From JAHRVQ01 sp051278195 (lineage in GTDB: Bacteria > Pseudomonadota > Gammaproteobacteria > Pseudomonadales > Azotimanducaceae): 64,000 nucleotides of DNA. The position numbers and the translations under genes were made by a program. The DNA lies in NCBI GenBank assembly GCA_051278195.1, contig JBNMQM010000012.1:20363-84362 (forward strand). The letters are read 5' to 3'. Positions 1 through 7,987 of this stretch are shown in pieces; positions within the stretch are counted from its first letter, which is position 1, and each line of letters opens with the position of its first letter. The notes beneath the pieces are model-generated. The model saw nothing but the letters and a program-made list of their open reading frames with translations, made no database searches and was not told the origin of the DNA.

Positions 1-1723
1 ATTTAAGAAAGCACTCTATTGCATTCGCTGGTGTCTCGACAATCGGTTCGTCGCGTACGTTAAACGAGGTATTGATTAATACGGGGCAGTTTGTTTTAGC
101 GTGAAATGCCGACAGCAAGCCATGCAGCTTAGGGTTCTGCTGCTGGGTCACTGTCTGAAGCCGTGCCGAATTGTCTATGTGCGTCACCGCGGGGATTGTT
201 GAACGGATGTCGTTAACTCTGTCGATCCCGGTCGATGTGGAGGACGACTGCACAAGGTGTGATGGCTTTACATATTCAACAAAGGACATGAACGGACTCA
301 TCGCATTCGAGTCAAAATAGTTGGACACTTCTTCTGCCAATACAATCGGCGCGAATGGTCGAAACGATTCGCGATTTTTAACCTTCAAATTCATTGTTTT
401 TTGTATGGTTTCATTTCTTGCGTCGCCGAGTATTGAGCGGGACCCCAGCGCTCTTGGTCCAAACTCTGAGCGACCCTGATACCAGGCGATGACTTGGCCG
501 GAAGCTAACAGGTCGGCTACGGTTTCGTATAACGGCTGCCATTCGAGTTGTTCTGCTTTTATGCTTGCAGCGTCTATCGCAGTAATAATTTCATCCTGGT
601 CATAGCTTGGCCCTAGCAGACAGTTCTGCATTCCGTCAGCAGAAACATCTCTAGGTGTCCCTGGGTGTTTTTCATGCCAAGCGCAGAGTGCAGCGCCGAT
701 CGCGCCGCCAGCATCACCTGCCGCTGGTTGTGCCCAAACCTCTCGAAACAGGTTCTGGCGACGTAATTTGCCATTCGAAACACAATTTAAGGCCACGCCG
801 CCTGCCAGGCAAAGTTGGTGCGATTGAGTTTCTGATTGTAGGGTTGATGCCAAGCGCATCATGACGACCTCTGTGACTTGCTGAATTGAAGCTGCGACAT
901 CCATGTCGAATTGACTGATGTTTGTTTCTGGTTTTCGGGCTGGTCGACCAAATAACTCTTCGAACCGCGTATTTATCATCTTCAATCCGGTGCAAAAATC
1001 AAAGTAGTCCATGTTTAATCTAAAGGTACCGTCACTCTTGATATCAATGAGGTGTTCTTGAATCACGTCGCTATATATCGGCTTACCGTAGGGTGCGAGC
1101 CCCATAAGTTTGTATTCACCCGAGTTTACTTCGAAGCCGCAATAATAAGTGAAAGCGCTATAAAGTAGGCCGATAGAATGTGGGAAGTTAATTTGCCAAA
1201 GCGGGCGTAGTTCGTTGCCAACACCCTGCCAAGCGGAAGTTGTCGCCCACTCGCCAACACCGTCAACACACAAAACCGCAGCCTCTTGATACGGGCTGCA
1301 ATAGTATGCTGATGCAGCGTGGGATTGATGGTGCTGAGTGAATAACAGCGGCGGCAATTCACTGATTTTCAGGTTGGCCGCTATACTCAGTTCTTTCTTT
1401 AAAGTTTGCTTGAGAAACAATTTCTGATTCATCCAAGCAGTAATAGAATGACGAAATTGTCCAAATCCTCGTGGTGCGTAGGCCATATAGGTTTCTAGCA
1501 ATCGTTCAAACTTTAGAAATGGTTTCTCGTAGAACACGAATGCGGATACGTCAGCGATGTCCAGGTTAGACAGGCAATAATTAAGTGCCTGATGAGGAAA
1601 AGTCGCATCATTTTTTTGTCGGCTGAAGCGCTCTTCTGCCGCTGCTTTAGTAACCTGTCCATCGGTGATCAATGCGGCCGCGCTGTCATGGTAGTATGCA
1701 GAGATACCAATCACGTGATTCAT
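1..1723 (-). CDS. Carbamoyltransferase, NodU/CmcH family (3' end outside window)
   Basis: Translating the minus strand from the ATG at 1723 gives an uninterrupted 574-residue reading frame that leaves the window. It starts MNHVIGISAYYHDSAAAL and carries the family's metal-site region QHHQSHAASA, then CVDGVGEWATTS, LAGGVALNC and GPRALGSRSIL. Near the edge it reads LINTSFNVRDEPIVETP, the C-terminal YrdC-like domain signature. The family transfers a carbamoyl group from carbamoyl phosphate, via carbamoyl-AMP, to hydroxyls of sugars or antibiotics. In this setting the substrate is probably a sugar of the exopolysaccharide, which is inference. Only the last residues are missing at the window edge. 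The 5' end overlaps the longest possible start of the divergent SGNH gene, so one of the two starts may be annotated too long. Confidence 0.93.
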   Translation of the reverse strand, partial: MNHVIGISAYYHDSAAALITDGQVTKAAAEERFSRQKNDATFPHQALNYCLSNLDIADVSAFVFYEKPFLKFERLLETYMAYAPRGFGQFRHSITAWMNQKLFLKQTLKKELSIAANLKISELPPLLFTQHHQSHAASAYYCSPYQEAAVLCVDGVGEWATTSAWQGVGNELRPLWQINFPHSIGLLYSAFTYYCGFEVNSGEYKLMGLAPYGKPIYSDVIQEHLIDIKSDGTFRLNMDYFDFCTGLKMINTRFEELFGRPARKPETNISQFDMDVAASIQQVTEVVMMRLASTLQSETQSHQLCLAGGVALNCVSNGKLRRQNLFREVWAQPAAGDAGGAIGAALCAWHEKHPGTPRDVSADGMQNCLLGPSYDQDEIITAIDAASIKAEQLEWQPLYETVADLLASGQVIAWYQGRSEFGPRALGSRSILGDARNETIQKTMNLKVKNRESFRPFAPIVLAEEVSNYFDSNAMSPFMSFVEYVKPSHLVQSSSTSTGIDRVNDIRSTIPAVTHIDNSARLQTVTQQQNPKLHGLLSAFHAKTNCPVLINTSFNVRDEPIVETPANAIECFLK

Positions 1724-2796
1724 TTCTTTTGTCGCACTCAAATCGTCAAACTCTGATTAAGTTTTCAGCTGTCATAGTCGGCATTATTCTGACGATGATC
1801 ATCAGTGAAATCCTACTCCGTGTCTATGCCGGGTATGCGACCAGCGAGACAATGCAGCCAGGACTAGTGCAGCGCGACCCAAATTTAGGCTGGAAGCTTG
1901 CCACGAACTGGAAGGGTGATCACAAGCATCATGATTATCAAGTGCGTTACGCAACCAATATAAAAGGTGAGCGCGACGCGCCCTCTAGAACTTATGAATC
2001 AGGTGCTCCCAAAGTACTTATGGTGGGCGATAGTTTTACTTTTGGCCTCGGTGTGAATGACGAGGAAACATTTAGTTACTTGCTTCAGCAGAAAACCTCC
2101 CAGCACCAGGTCATCAATGCGGGTGTGCCGGGTTACTCGCCTGAGCAAATCGCCCTGCGTGCTATCCACCTTGCCCGTCTTTACCAGCCCGAAGTAATCG
2201 GTTTTGTGCTGTATCTTGGTAATGATCTGATTGACATTGGACATGAATTTGCTGTCCAGGCTCCAGGAGGAAAGCCCTATATGGTGATCGACGAAACGAC
2301 GCATGGCCGGATCGTTAACATGCCAGTGGTCAGAAGCAGAAAACCCACCGAACTCGCAAACATCTCCCTCGGCGATCGCATCTTAAAACAATCATCTGCT
2401 AGTGTTAAAGGTCCGAGAATTTTGGACCTGATTTGGACGGAGTGGGGTGCCTTGGCCGAAATTGATACAGGCAAGTTAGATTTGTCTGTTCGATTGTTGG
2501 CAGAAACGTTGGCCTACCTAGAAACGAATACGACATCTAGGCTAGTGGTGGTCGTGCTCCCCGGAGCTGGAGCTTTGAACTCAGATTCAGGTGTCACTGC
2601 GCAGTATCAGTTATCTGCTCGAACCAGGGTGTTAGGAATGTTAGCTCAAAAGAATCTCGAGTATATCGACCTGTATACAGACCTAAATCAAGAATATGAG
2701 GGTCGTCTATTTCATCCGAATGATGGTCACCTAACGTTGAAAGGACATGAAATTGTCGCGACATCTTTGGCAGAGTATCTGCTACGTCGCAGGTAG
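1672..2796 (+). CDS. SGNH/GDSL-type hydrolase or O-acyl esterase with N-terminal membrane anchor
   Basis: After a short polar start there is one hydrophobic segment (about residues 29-53). An SGNH fold follows, with the nucleophile block VGDSFTFGLG, an oxyanion block around GNDL, and a C-terminal HPNDGHLTLKGH block carrying the Asp and His. Members in polysaccharide loci add or remove acyl groups on sugars at the periplasmic face. The exact reaction cannot be read here. The start is uncertain: the ATG used lies inside the divergent carbamoyltransferase gene. In-frame alternatives are the ATG at 1696 and the TTG at 1729, and the TTG would remove the overlap. None has a strong Shine-Dalgarno sequence. 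Confidence 0.8.
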   Translation: MRPRCHGSMQRYQSRDSFLLSHSNRQTLIKFSAVIVGIILTMIISEILLRVYAGYATSETMQPGLVQRDPNLGWKLATNWKGDHKHHDYQVRYATNIKGERDAPSRTYESGAPKVLMVGDSFTFGLGVNDEETFSYLLQQKTSQHQVINAGVPGYSPEQIALRAIHLARLYQPEVIGFVLYLGNDLIDIGHEFAVQAPGGKPYMVIDETTHGRIVNMPVVRSRKPTELANISLGDRILKQSSASVKGPRILDLIWTEWGALAEIDTGKLDLSVRLLAETLAYLETNTTSRLVVVVLPGAGALNSDSGVTAQYQLSARTRVLGMLAQKNLEYIDLYTDLNQEYEGRLFHPNDGHLTLKGHEIVATSLAEYLLRRR

Positions 2797-2818
2797 CAAG
2801 TTGGCGCGCGTTTAACTG

Positions 2819-4321
2819 TTACTTACGAGCAAAAAGCGGCACGACCTTTTGCGCTTTGGCGTTCGCATGATCCTCAACGAACTGCTGCTTGATGCGGTGT
2901 ATTTCGTCAAGGGCACCGACGCCTCGTTGGGATATCTCAATATGCATGAGGCTCATAGCGTTATTAAGTTGAGAGTCGAGGGGAGAGTTGTCTAAATTTC
3001 GAATAGATTCCCGTATGAGTTGAAACTGCACATCGGTTTCGATTTCGTTGTTGATGCGTTGGGATATCTGCCGTGCAAACTTCAGTGCTTCTAGGCGAAA
3101 GTCCGACGTCTTGCTGCGATGTTTTTGCTCGATACGCTTAATGCCAGTGAGTGACCGAAATATTTGGTATTCAAGCTGCCAGCCCGCATTGTGTTTTACC
3201 ACCGTCTTTAGCCTGGACATCAGGGTGTTAATAGCTGTAAATTTTTGCTCCAGTAAATTCTTGAATGCTTGCCATTCTTCGCGCCTCGCCTTTTGATCGA
3301 CCTCTTCGACTTTGGCTACGCTGGTGACTTGTTGATTTATTTTGGCAGCTTCGAGGTGATGTCTAATTCGGTCCTCCAATTCACTCACGAGCTCTGTGAT
3401 GGCCGAGAACTCTGTCGGTGGCCTCACGAGCGCTTCAGATTTGCCTAGGTTGCCGTTCTGCCTTTCGATCAGGGTGATTTCCTCCAAAAATGCGTGCTTA
3501 TAGCAGTAGGCTCGAAGTTCGTGCAGGCGCCAGTATGAGGCAAACCGGCTTTTCATTGTTTGCAGAAAATCCTGTTGCAGTATGCGGACCATCGGTTCGT
3601 TGCTACCGTCCCTGGTCGCGGATTGTTTTGATTCTTTTACAGCTCTTTCGACCATCAACTTGTAGGCGACATACCACTCTCTTCGCCGAGCTATTTGAGA
3701 ATAGCGGAGCCTTAGGGTGTTAATCGCTGTGTCGATATCATCTTTCGGAAGGCGTTCTGTCCAATTTTGATATTCGTTAAAGGTTTTCGCCGTGGCGGAC
3801 ATTTGTCTGCGGAAGCGGCGTTCTAACTGAATTAATATTGGCCTGAGCTTGGCGTTTACCTCATCCGGTGAGAAGAGGTGGATCGGCGTTGCCGTTCCAA
3901 CTGCAAGCTTCTCTTTGCGTGCATGCTGCGTTGACCGCAGATCTGTGCCAGTGGGCTCAGGGCTTCGATGGCTTGGGAAAGGAAGTTTGCGTGATAAAAA
4001 TAGAAAAAGGGCAGCAATAGGTGACATTTTTCTTTGGCCGTCCAAAATATTCTCGTCGCGGCTTAACAAGCCATGTCGTGTCTGATGTAGAGCCTGATGC
4101 CGTACTTGATTTTGTCTGGCGGCGATTTCCGACGCCGAGAAAAGACTGTCCACCCCATTCGTGCGACGGATTTGCAGCTTTCTTACAGCGAGCTCCATGC
4201 GAGTGAGCTTCCAAAATGGGTGTTCCCCGACTTTTAGCCATGAGAGTTCTGCGCGCAGCGTAGCGCTGTCTGAATCAGAAGTCTTTTGTGGCTCCGCAGG
4301 GGCTGGTTTTAAAAAGTCCAT
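2819..4321 (-). CDS. Unrecognised 500-residue basic, helix-rich protein
   Basis: I recognise no family. The protein has no clear signal peptide and one short hydrophobic stretch (about residues 99-112, PIAALFLFLSRKLPF). The rest is long charged Arg/Lys/Glu/Gln-rich sequence that looks helical or coiled-coil, especially residues 150-460. The C-terminus ends KVVPLFARK. Codon usage and length support a real gene, and no other frame here has a credible product. It converges on the SGNH gene and diverges from PEP-CTERM gene 1, with a PrsR-type dyad in the shared upstream region. It may be a cytoplasmic or inner-membrane-associated accessory protein, but no function is claimed. Confidence 0.75.
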   Translation of the reverse strand: MDFLKPAPAEPQKTSDSDSATLRAELSWLKVGEHPFWKLTRMELAVRKLQIRRTNGVDSLFSASEIAARQNQVRHQALHQTRHGLLSRDENILDGQRKMSPIAALFLFLSRKLPFPSHRSPEPTGTDLRSTQHARKEKLAVGTATPIHLFSPDEVNAKLRPILIQLERRFRRQMSATAKTFNEYQNWTERLPKDDIDTAINTLRLRYSQIARRREWYVAYKLMVERAVKESKQSATRDGSNEPMVRILQQDFLQTMKSRFASYWRLHELRAYCYKHAFLEEITLIERQNGNLGKSEALVRPPTEFSAITELVSELEDRIRHHLEAAKINQQVTSVAKVEEVDQKARREEWQAFKNLLEQKFTAINTLMSRLKTVVKHNAGWQLEYQIFRSLTGIKRIEQKHRSKTSDFRLEALKFARQISQRINNEIETDVQFQLIRESIRNLDNSPLDSQLNNAMSLMHIEISQRGVGALDEIHRIKQQFVEDHANAKAQKVVPLFARK

Positions 4322-4379
4322 AATCTCTCTACAAGCTGTAATCGTTAGTTTACGGGTGTATCGATGCGGCGCAAGGGGT

Positions 4380-4396
4380 GTCGAAATTCTTTACAT
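4380..4396 (+). promoter_or_regulatory. Probable PrsR upstream activator dyad of PEP-CTERM gene 1
   Basis: The sequence GTCGAAATTCTTTACAT matches the dyads upstream of the other two PEP-CTERM genes (GTCGAAA-N3-TTTACAY). It begins 90 bp before the GG of the sigma-54 element. That is a usual distance for an enhancer-type activator site. Assignment to PrsR is inference from the regulator encoded next door. Confidence 0.75.
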
Positions 4397-4467
4397 TATT
4401 GCCGATCAGTCGGAGCGACGAACAGTCCCGGATTCTTAATTACCTGAAACTAAACGGGAAAATAGTT

Positions 4468-4484
4468 TTGGTACGGAAATTGTA
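4468..4484 (+). promoter_or_regulatory. Sigma-54 (-24/-12) promoter of PEP-CTERM gene 1
   Basis: TTGGTACGGAAATTGTA has the GG-N10-G(C/T) geometry of RpoN promoters, with GT in place of the usual GC. It predicts a transcript start near 4495, about 26 bases before the GTG start codon. No comparable sigma-70 element is visible. Confidence 0.75.
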
Positions 4485-4520
4485 TATCGAGTTCGTATTG
4501 GAAATTATTGGACAGCCAGC

Positions 4521-5426
4521 GTGATTGAATCAAATATAAAATCAGATAAGCACAACGTTCTCGGTGGACTCATCGCTTCACTTGCGATCGCTTTTGCTTG
4601 TTCGGCGACAGCCGACATTGTCGACCCACCTATGCAGAAGTTTGTAGACGAAGGCTGGGTTCAGTTTCAGGATGGCGGCTCAAACGAAGACGGCACACTA
4701 GGTCCAGGTGTTGGTGGGCAAGGGTTCGACGCTGAGTATCTCTTTTATAAGCAGGAAGGATCAAAAGTCAGCATTGCACTGCAAACTGGTTTCGATGTTG
4801 TTGATGGCAAATACACATACGGTGGTGTTGACTACTACGCGGGTGATCTAGCGCTGTCATTTGACGGTGATGTTACACCCACAGATGAAACAACTTACGA
4901 GTATGGTATCGATTTTGGCTTATTCACCAAGAATTACCAGAATGAGAATGTAAATTTCACTCCGGGTGACAACAAAGATCCAGCCGGTCTTTATAAGATT
5001 GCAACTGATGGTACTGGCACGGTCACTGGCTGGGACATCGGTGTAGTAGGCGGCCCGGGTAGTGGCGCAGGGGAAGGTAATGCTGGTCACCACGAGTCTG
5101 ACCCGTTCGCGATTGATGAAATTGACGTGTGGGGAACCGGAATCGACTTTGATGCGTCGACTCTAGATTTTTCAACATCTGCAATGCAGGGTATTGGTAC
5201 AGAATCAGACAACTACTACCGAATCGTTTCGTTTGATACGGCAGGCGTCAACTTTGACCTAACGCAAATTGATATTCACTGGACGATGTCTTGTGGCAAC
5301 GACAATATCAATGGCTCAATCAGCGTTGCAGAACCAGAGTCTGTTGCAATGATTCTATTAGGATTGTTCGGTTTGATGGTTGCTCGATTCCGCAAGACAA
5401 CGAACTACGCAAAGAGCTTTGTATAA
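4521..5426 (+). CDS. PEP-CTERM sorting-domain protein 1
   Basis: This is an exported protein of 301 residues. The N-terminal signal is NVLGGLIASLAIAFACSATA, with cleavage probably before DIVDPP. The middle is acidic and Gly/Asp/Asn-rich. The C-terminus has the tripartite exosortase signal: motif AEPES, hydrophobic helix MILLGLFGLMVA and Arg/Lys cluster RFRK. The motif is PES rather than PEP, and about 11 residues follow the basic cluster, longer than is typical. The GTG start lies just downstream of the predicted sigma-54 transcript start. It is probably monocistronic, with a hairpin following. The protein should be processed by the exosortase encoded 9 kb away and delivered to the surface or matrix. 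Confidence 0.88.
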   Translation: MIESNIKSDKHNVLGGLIASLAIAFACSATADIVDPPMQKFVDEGWVQFQDGGSNEDGTLGPGVGGQGFDAEYLFYKQEGSKVSIALQTGFDVVDGKYTYGGVDYYAGDLALSFDGDVTPTDETTYEYGIDFGLFTKNYQNENVNFTPGDNKDPAGLYKIATDGTGTVTGWDIGVVGGPGSGAGEGNAGHHESDPFAIDEIDVWGTGIDFDASTLDFSTSAMQGIGTESDNYYRIVSFDTAGVNFDLTQIDIHWTMSCGNDNINGSISVAEPESVAMILLGLFGLMVARFRKTTNYAKSFV

Positions 5427-5447
5427 GATTTCAGATTGGTCAAAATT

Positions 5448-5467
5448 AGAGCGCCGCTTGGCGCTCT
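5448..5467 (+). terminator. Rho-independent-type hairpin after PEP-CTERM gene 1
   Basis: A perfect 8-bp stem (AGAGCGCC/GGCGCTCT) with a 4-base loop lies 22 bases after the stop codon. An interrupted T-run (ATGATTTTT) follows. The weak T-tract limits certainty. Confidence 0.65.
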
Positions 5468-5714
5468 ATGATTTTTACTGACGTAGTACCCTAACTCCCT
5501 GTTTGTCTATCCAAACCGGTCGCTCCAATACCTCTCAACACGGCCAAATAGCAAAGTTCGGCCGGTATTTTTTATACCTTTTAGTTATAGCCAGTCTCGT
5601 CCGTGAAATAAATTACTCTGAGAGTTTCTCTGGCTTCGAAGCACTATTGTTTCATATATGAATTTCGCATTAAGAGAAAGGTCCATTAGTCGTAAATTTA
5701 TAATGATTTCGAAA

Positions 5715-5735
5715 AGTGTCGATAGAATTGACACT
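5715..5735 (+). promoter_or_regulatory. Diverged PrsR-type dyad in the prsR leader
   Basis: AGTGTCGATAGAATTGACACT has perfect 6-bp inverted arms (AGTGTC/GACACT). It contains GTCGATA-N3-TTGACAC, which differs from the PEP-CTERM-gene dyad (GTCGAAA-N3-TTTACAC) at two of 14 fixed positions. It ends about 90 bases before the prsR start. Autoregulation by PrsR is inference. Confidence 0.5.
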
Positions 5736-5825
5736 GCTGTATTGAACATCGCGGACAGATGGGTTGAAATATAACTACGTGTATATCTGTGTAGCGACCA
5801 TTGTATAACCAACTTCGAGCCTAGG

Positions 5826-7229
5826 ATGGATAAAAAAAAGAAAACGCTCGTTATCGTCGAAGACGATATGGGGCTTCAGAATCAATTGAAGTGGCACTTT
5901 AGTGAAAGTGACTACCATGTTGTACTTGCTTCAGATCGTGAGTCGGCAATAGAGGCGGTTCGATTGCATAATCCGGCGGTGATCATCCAAGACCTTGGTT
6001 TGCCGCCACACCCTGACGAAGTCACCGAGGGATTCCGCACGATGCAGGCGATCTTGCGTTTGGCGCGAGATACCAAAATTATTGTCGTGACTGGTTCTCA
6101 AGAAGTCGAACATGCATTGCGTGCGGTATCGATGGGAGCCTACGACTACTATTCGAAACCTGTTGATACCCAAATTCTTGATTTGATCGTAGACCGTGCC
6201 TTTCAAATGCACGAACTGGAACAGCAGAGTAAGAACATTCAGACGGGAGAACCCTCACCGTTAACGGGGATGATCACGAGTCACCCGATGATGTTGAAAA
6301 TTTGCCACAAGCTCGAAAAAATCGCGGCGACAGATGTCACATGCGCACTGTTTGGTGAGAGCGGTACAGGTAAAGAAGTACTCGCCAAAGCAATTCATAC
6401 GCTCAGCCCCCGTAAAGACAAGCCATTTGTTGCTATTAACTGTGCGGCTATTCCAGACACCCTTATCGAAAGCGAGCTGTTTGGCTACGAAAAAGGGGCT
6501 TTTACGGGCGCGGCGAAACAAACGATCGGTAAAATCGAGTGGGCGCAAGGCGGTACGTTGTTTTTAGACGAGCTCGGTGATATGCCACTTGCTGCCCAGG
6601 CAAAACTACTGCGTTTTATTCAAGAGAGAGTGATTGAGCGGGTGGGCGGTCGTGTTGAAATTCCGGTTGATGTGCGAATCGTTTGCGCGACCAATAAAAA
6701 CCTAGAGAATATGGTGGTGGAAGGTTCTTTCCGAGAAGATTTGTTTTTTCGAATTTCGGACATGATGATTCAGATTCCACCTCTGAGAGACCGCGGTGAA
6801 GACAAATTGCTGCTAGCGAAGTATTTCATCATGCAATATGCGAACGAATATAATCGTGACATTGTGAATTTCGACGAAACAGCAACGGCAGCCCTAGATG
6901 CGTATCGTTGGCCAGGAAATGTACGAGAGTTAATGGGTAAGGTAAAGAATGCCGTCATCATGGCCGATGGTAAGTTTGTGACGGCGATGGATCTGGGTTT
7001 GGAGGAGGTTGGCGATTTAGCATTGAATCTAAAAAATGTTCGCGAATCTGCCGAAAGAACGGCTATTCAAAAAGCACTGGCTATCTCTAGCGGCAAAATT
7101 ACAGCAGCGGCAAAACTACTTGGCGTCACGCGCCCCACTCTCTATGACTTATTAAAGCGCTACGGCATTAGCAATGGCGATAAGTTAGAATCAACTGATT
7201 CAATTGAGCGTCGTGTTGCAAACGATTAA
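5826..7229 (+). CDS. prsR: PEP-CTERM-system response regulator PrsR (sigma-54 activator)
   Basis: The three-domain NtrC-type regulator is complete. The receiver (1-125) has the acidic pocket near Glu12-Asp13, phospho-acceptor Asp56 and Lys111. The AAA+ domain has Walker A GESGTGKE (177-184) and the sigma-54 contact loop GAFTGA (224-229). The C-terminus is a Fis-type helix-turn-helix (about 425-455, ending RPTLYDLLKRYGI). The family activates RpoN-dependent promoters of PEP-CTERM genes after phosphorylation by PrsK. Three such promoters are visible in this window. The cognate-type kinase gene lies 50 kb away rather than adjacent. The 3' end overlaps the convergent WecG-type gene by 4 bases. 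Confidence 0.93.
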   Translation: MDKKKKTLVIVEDDMGLQNQLKWHFSESDYHVVLASDRESAIEAVRLHNPAVIIQDLGLPPHPDEVTEGFRTMQAILRLARDTKIIVVTGSQEVEHALRAVSMGAYDYYSKPVDTQILDLIVDRAFQMHELEQQSKNIQTGEPSPLTGMITSHPMMLKICHKLEKIAATDVTCALFGESGTGKEVLAKAIHTLSPRKDKPFVAINCAAIPDTLIESELFGYEKGAFTGAAKQTIGKIEWAQGGTLFLDELGDMPLAAQAKLLRFIQERVIERVGGRVEIPVDVRIVCATNKNLENMVVEGSFREDLFFRISDMMIQIPPLRDRGEDKLLLAKYFIMQYANEYNRDIVNFDETATAALDAYRWPGNVRELMGKVKNAVIMADGKFVTAMDLGLEEVGDLALNLKNVRESAERTAIQKALAISSGKITAAAKLLGVTRPTLYDLLKRYGISNGDKLESTDSIERRVAND

Positions 7230-7981
7230 GGTTTGGGTGGTCCTAGCCATTGCTTAATAACCAGCCAGACGAATTTCGCATTCGTGATTAGATATCTTTT
7301 CCAAAGCCGGCGCGGCTCCTGAATTACGCGATATAACCATTCCAGTCCCAATTTTTGCCAGCGGGCCGGGGCACGTTTGACCTTCCCCGCATAGACATCA
7401 AACGAACCACCAACGCCATGTACCAGCGGGACATTCATATGGTCTCCCCAACGTCCCATAAAATTTTCTTTTTTGGGGCTGGTCATTGCAACAAAAAGGA
7501 AGTGTGGAGAAACCGCTTTGATTGCTGCGGCAATGCCTTCTTCATCGTCTTCATTAAAGTAGCCATTTCGAGCGCCGGCGATCACTGCGTTTGGGTAGTC
7601 TCTTTTGATGTTTGAAACCACGGTTTCTAGTATCTCTTCAGTGGCACCAAGACAATAAACACCATAGCCATGCTCATTGGCTAGCTCGAGAAAGCTGAAC
7701 ATAAGGTCAATACCGGCGATGCGCTCAGGGAGTGACGGGCCAGGCAATAGATGACTTGCCCAGACCACACTCATGCCATCAGCGAGCACCAGGTCGGATG
7801 AGCTGACATCTTCTTGGAGCATTTTGTCGCTTTCCATCGCAACGAGTTTGGCAGCATTAACAACACCTAGGCGAATGGGTCGGTGTTCTTTTAGGCGGTC
7901 ATGAACCAAATCGATCACATTTTTTTTTGTGATCAAGGCAATATCTGCCGAGAGTATTCTGACTGTCTCATGGCTAATCAT
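7226..7981 (-). CDS. WecG/TagA/CpsF-family glycosyltransferase
   Basis: The 251-residue length and motifs fit the family throughout: VVNAAKLVAM, DGMSVVWA, RIAGIDLM, LGATEE, VAMTSPKKE, GVGGSFDVYAGKVKRAP and the C-terminal GLEWLYRVIQEPRRLWKRY. These enzymes transfer ManNAcA, ManNAc or a related sugar to an undecaprenyl-diphosphate-linked acceptor at the cytoplasmic membrane. WecB and WecC homologues, which make UDP-ManNAcA, are encoded elsewhere in the window, so ManNAcA is the likeliest donor sugar (inference). It follows the upstream minus-strand gene after 6 bases, probably as one operon. Confidence 0.92.
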   Translation of the reverse strand: MISHETVRILSADIALITKKNVIDLVHDRLKEHRPIRLGVVNAAKLVAMESDKMLQEDVSSSDLVLADGMSVVWASHLLPGPSLPERIAGIDLMFSFLELANEHGYGVYCLGATEEILETVVSNIKRDYPNAVIAGARNGYFNEDDEEGIAAAIKAVSPHFLFVAMTSPKKENFMGRWGDHMNVPLVHGVGGSFDVYAGKVKRAPARWQKLGLEWLYRVIQEPRRLWKRYLITNAKFVWLVIKQWLGPPKP

Positions 7982-7987
7982 TGCGGC

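Larger units (their letters stand above)
5427..5825. other. 399-base intergenic region between PEP-CTERM gene 1 and prsR
   Basis: The region holds the terminator hairpin at 5448-5467, an AT-rich stretch with a small palindrome (GGTATTTTTTATACC near 5564-5578) and the dyad at 5715-5735. I see no convincing gene. A 75-codon minus-strand frame lacks any recognisable feature. No sigma-54 element is visible ahead of prsR, so its promoter is probably of another type. Confidence 0.6.

Noticed and set aside
655..1362. Several 69-93 codon frames inside the carbamoyltransferase region
   Set aside because: The minus-strand frame spanning the whole region has diagnostic family motifs. These short frames are its shadows.
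5585..5812. 75-codon minus-strand frame in the prsR leader
   Set aside because: There is no recognisable motif, signal or ribosome-binding site. It overlaps the conserved-looking dyad and the AT-rich leader, so it is more likely chance.
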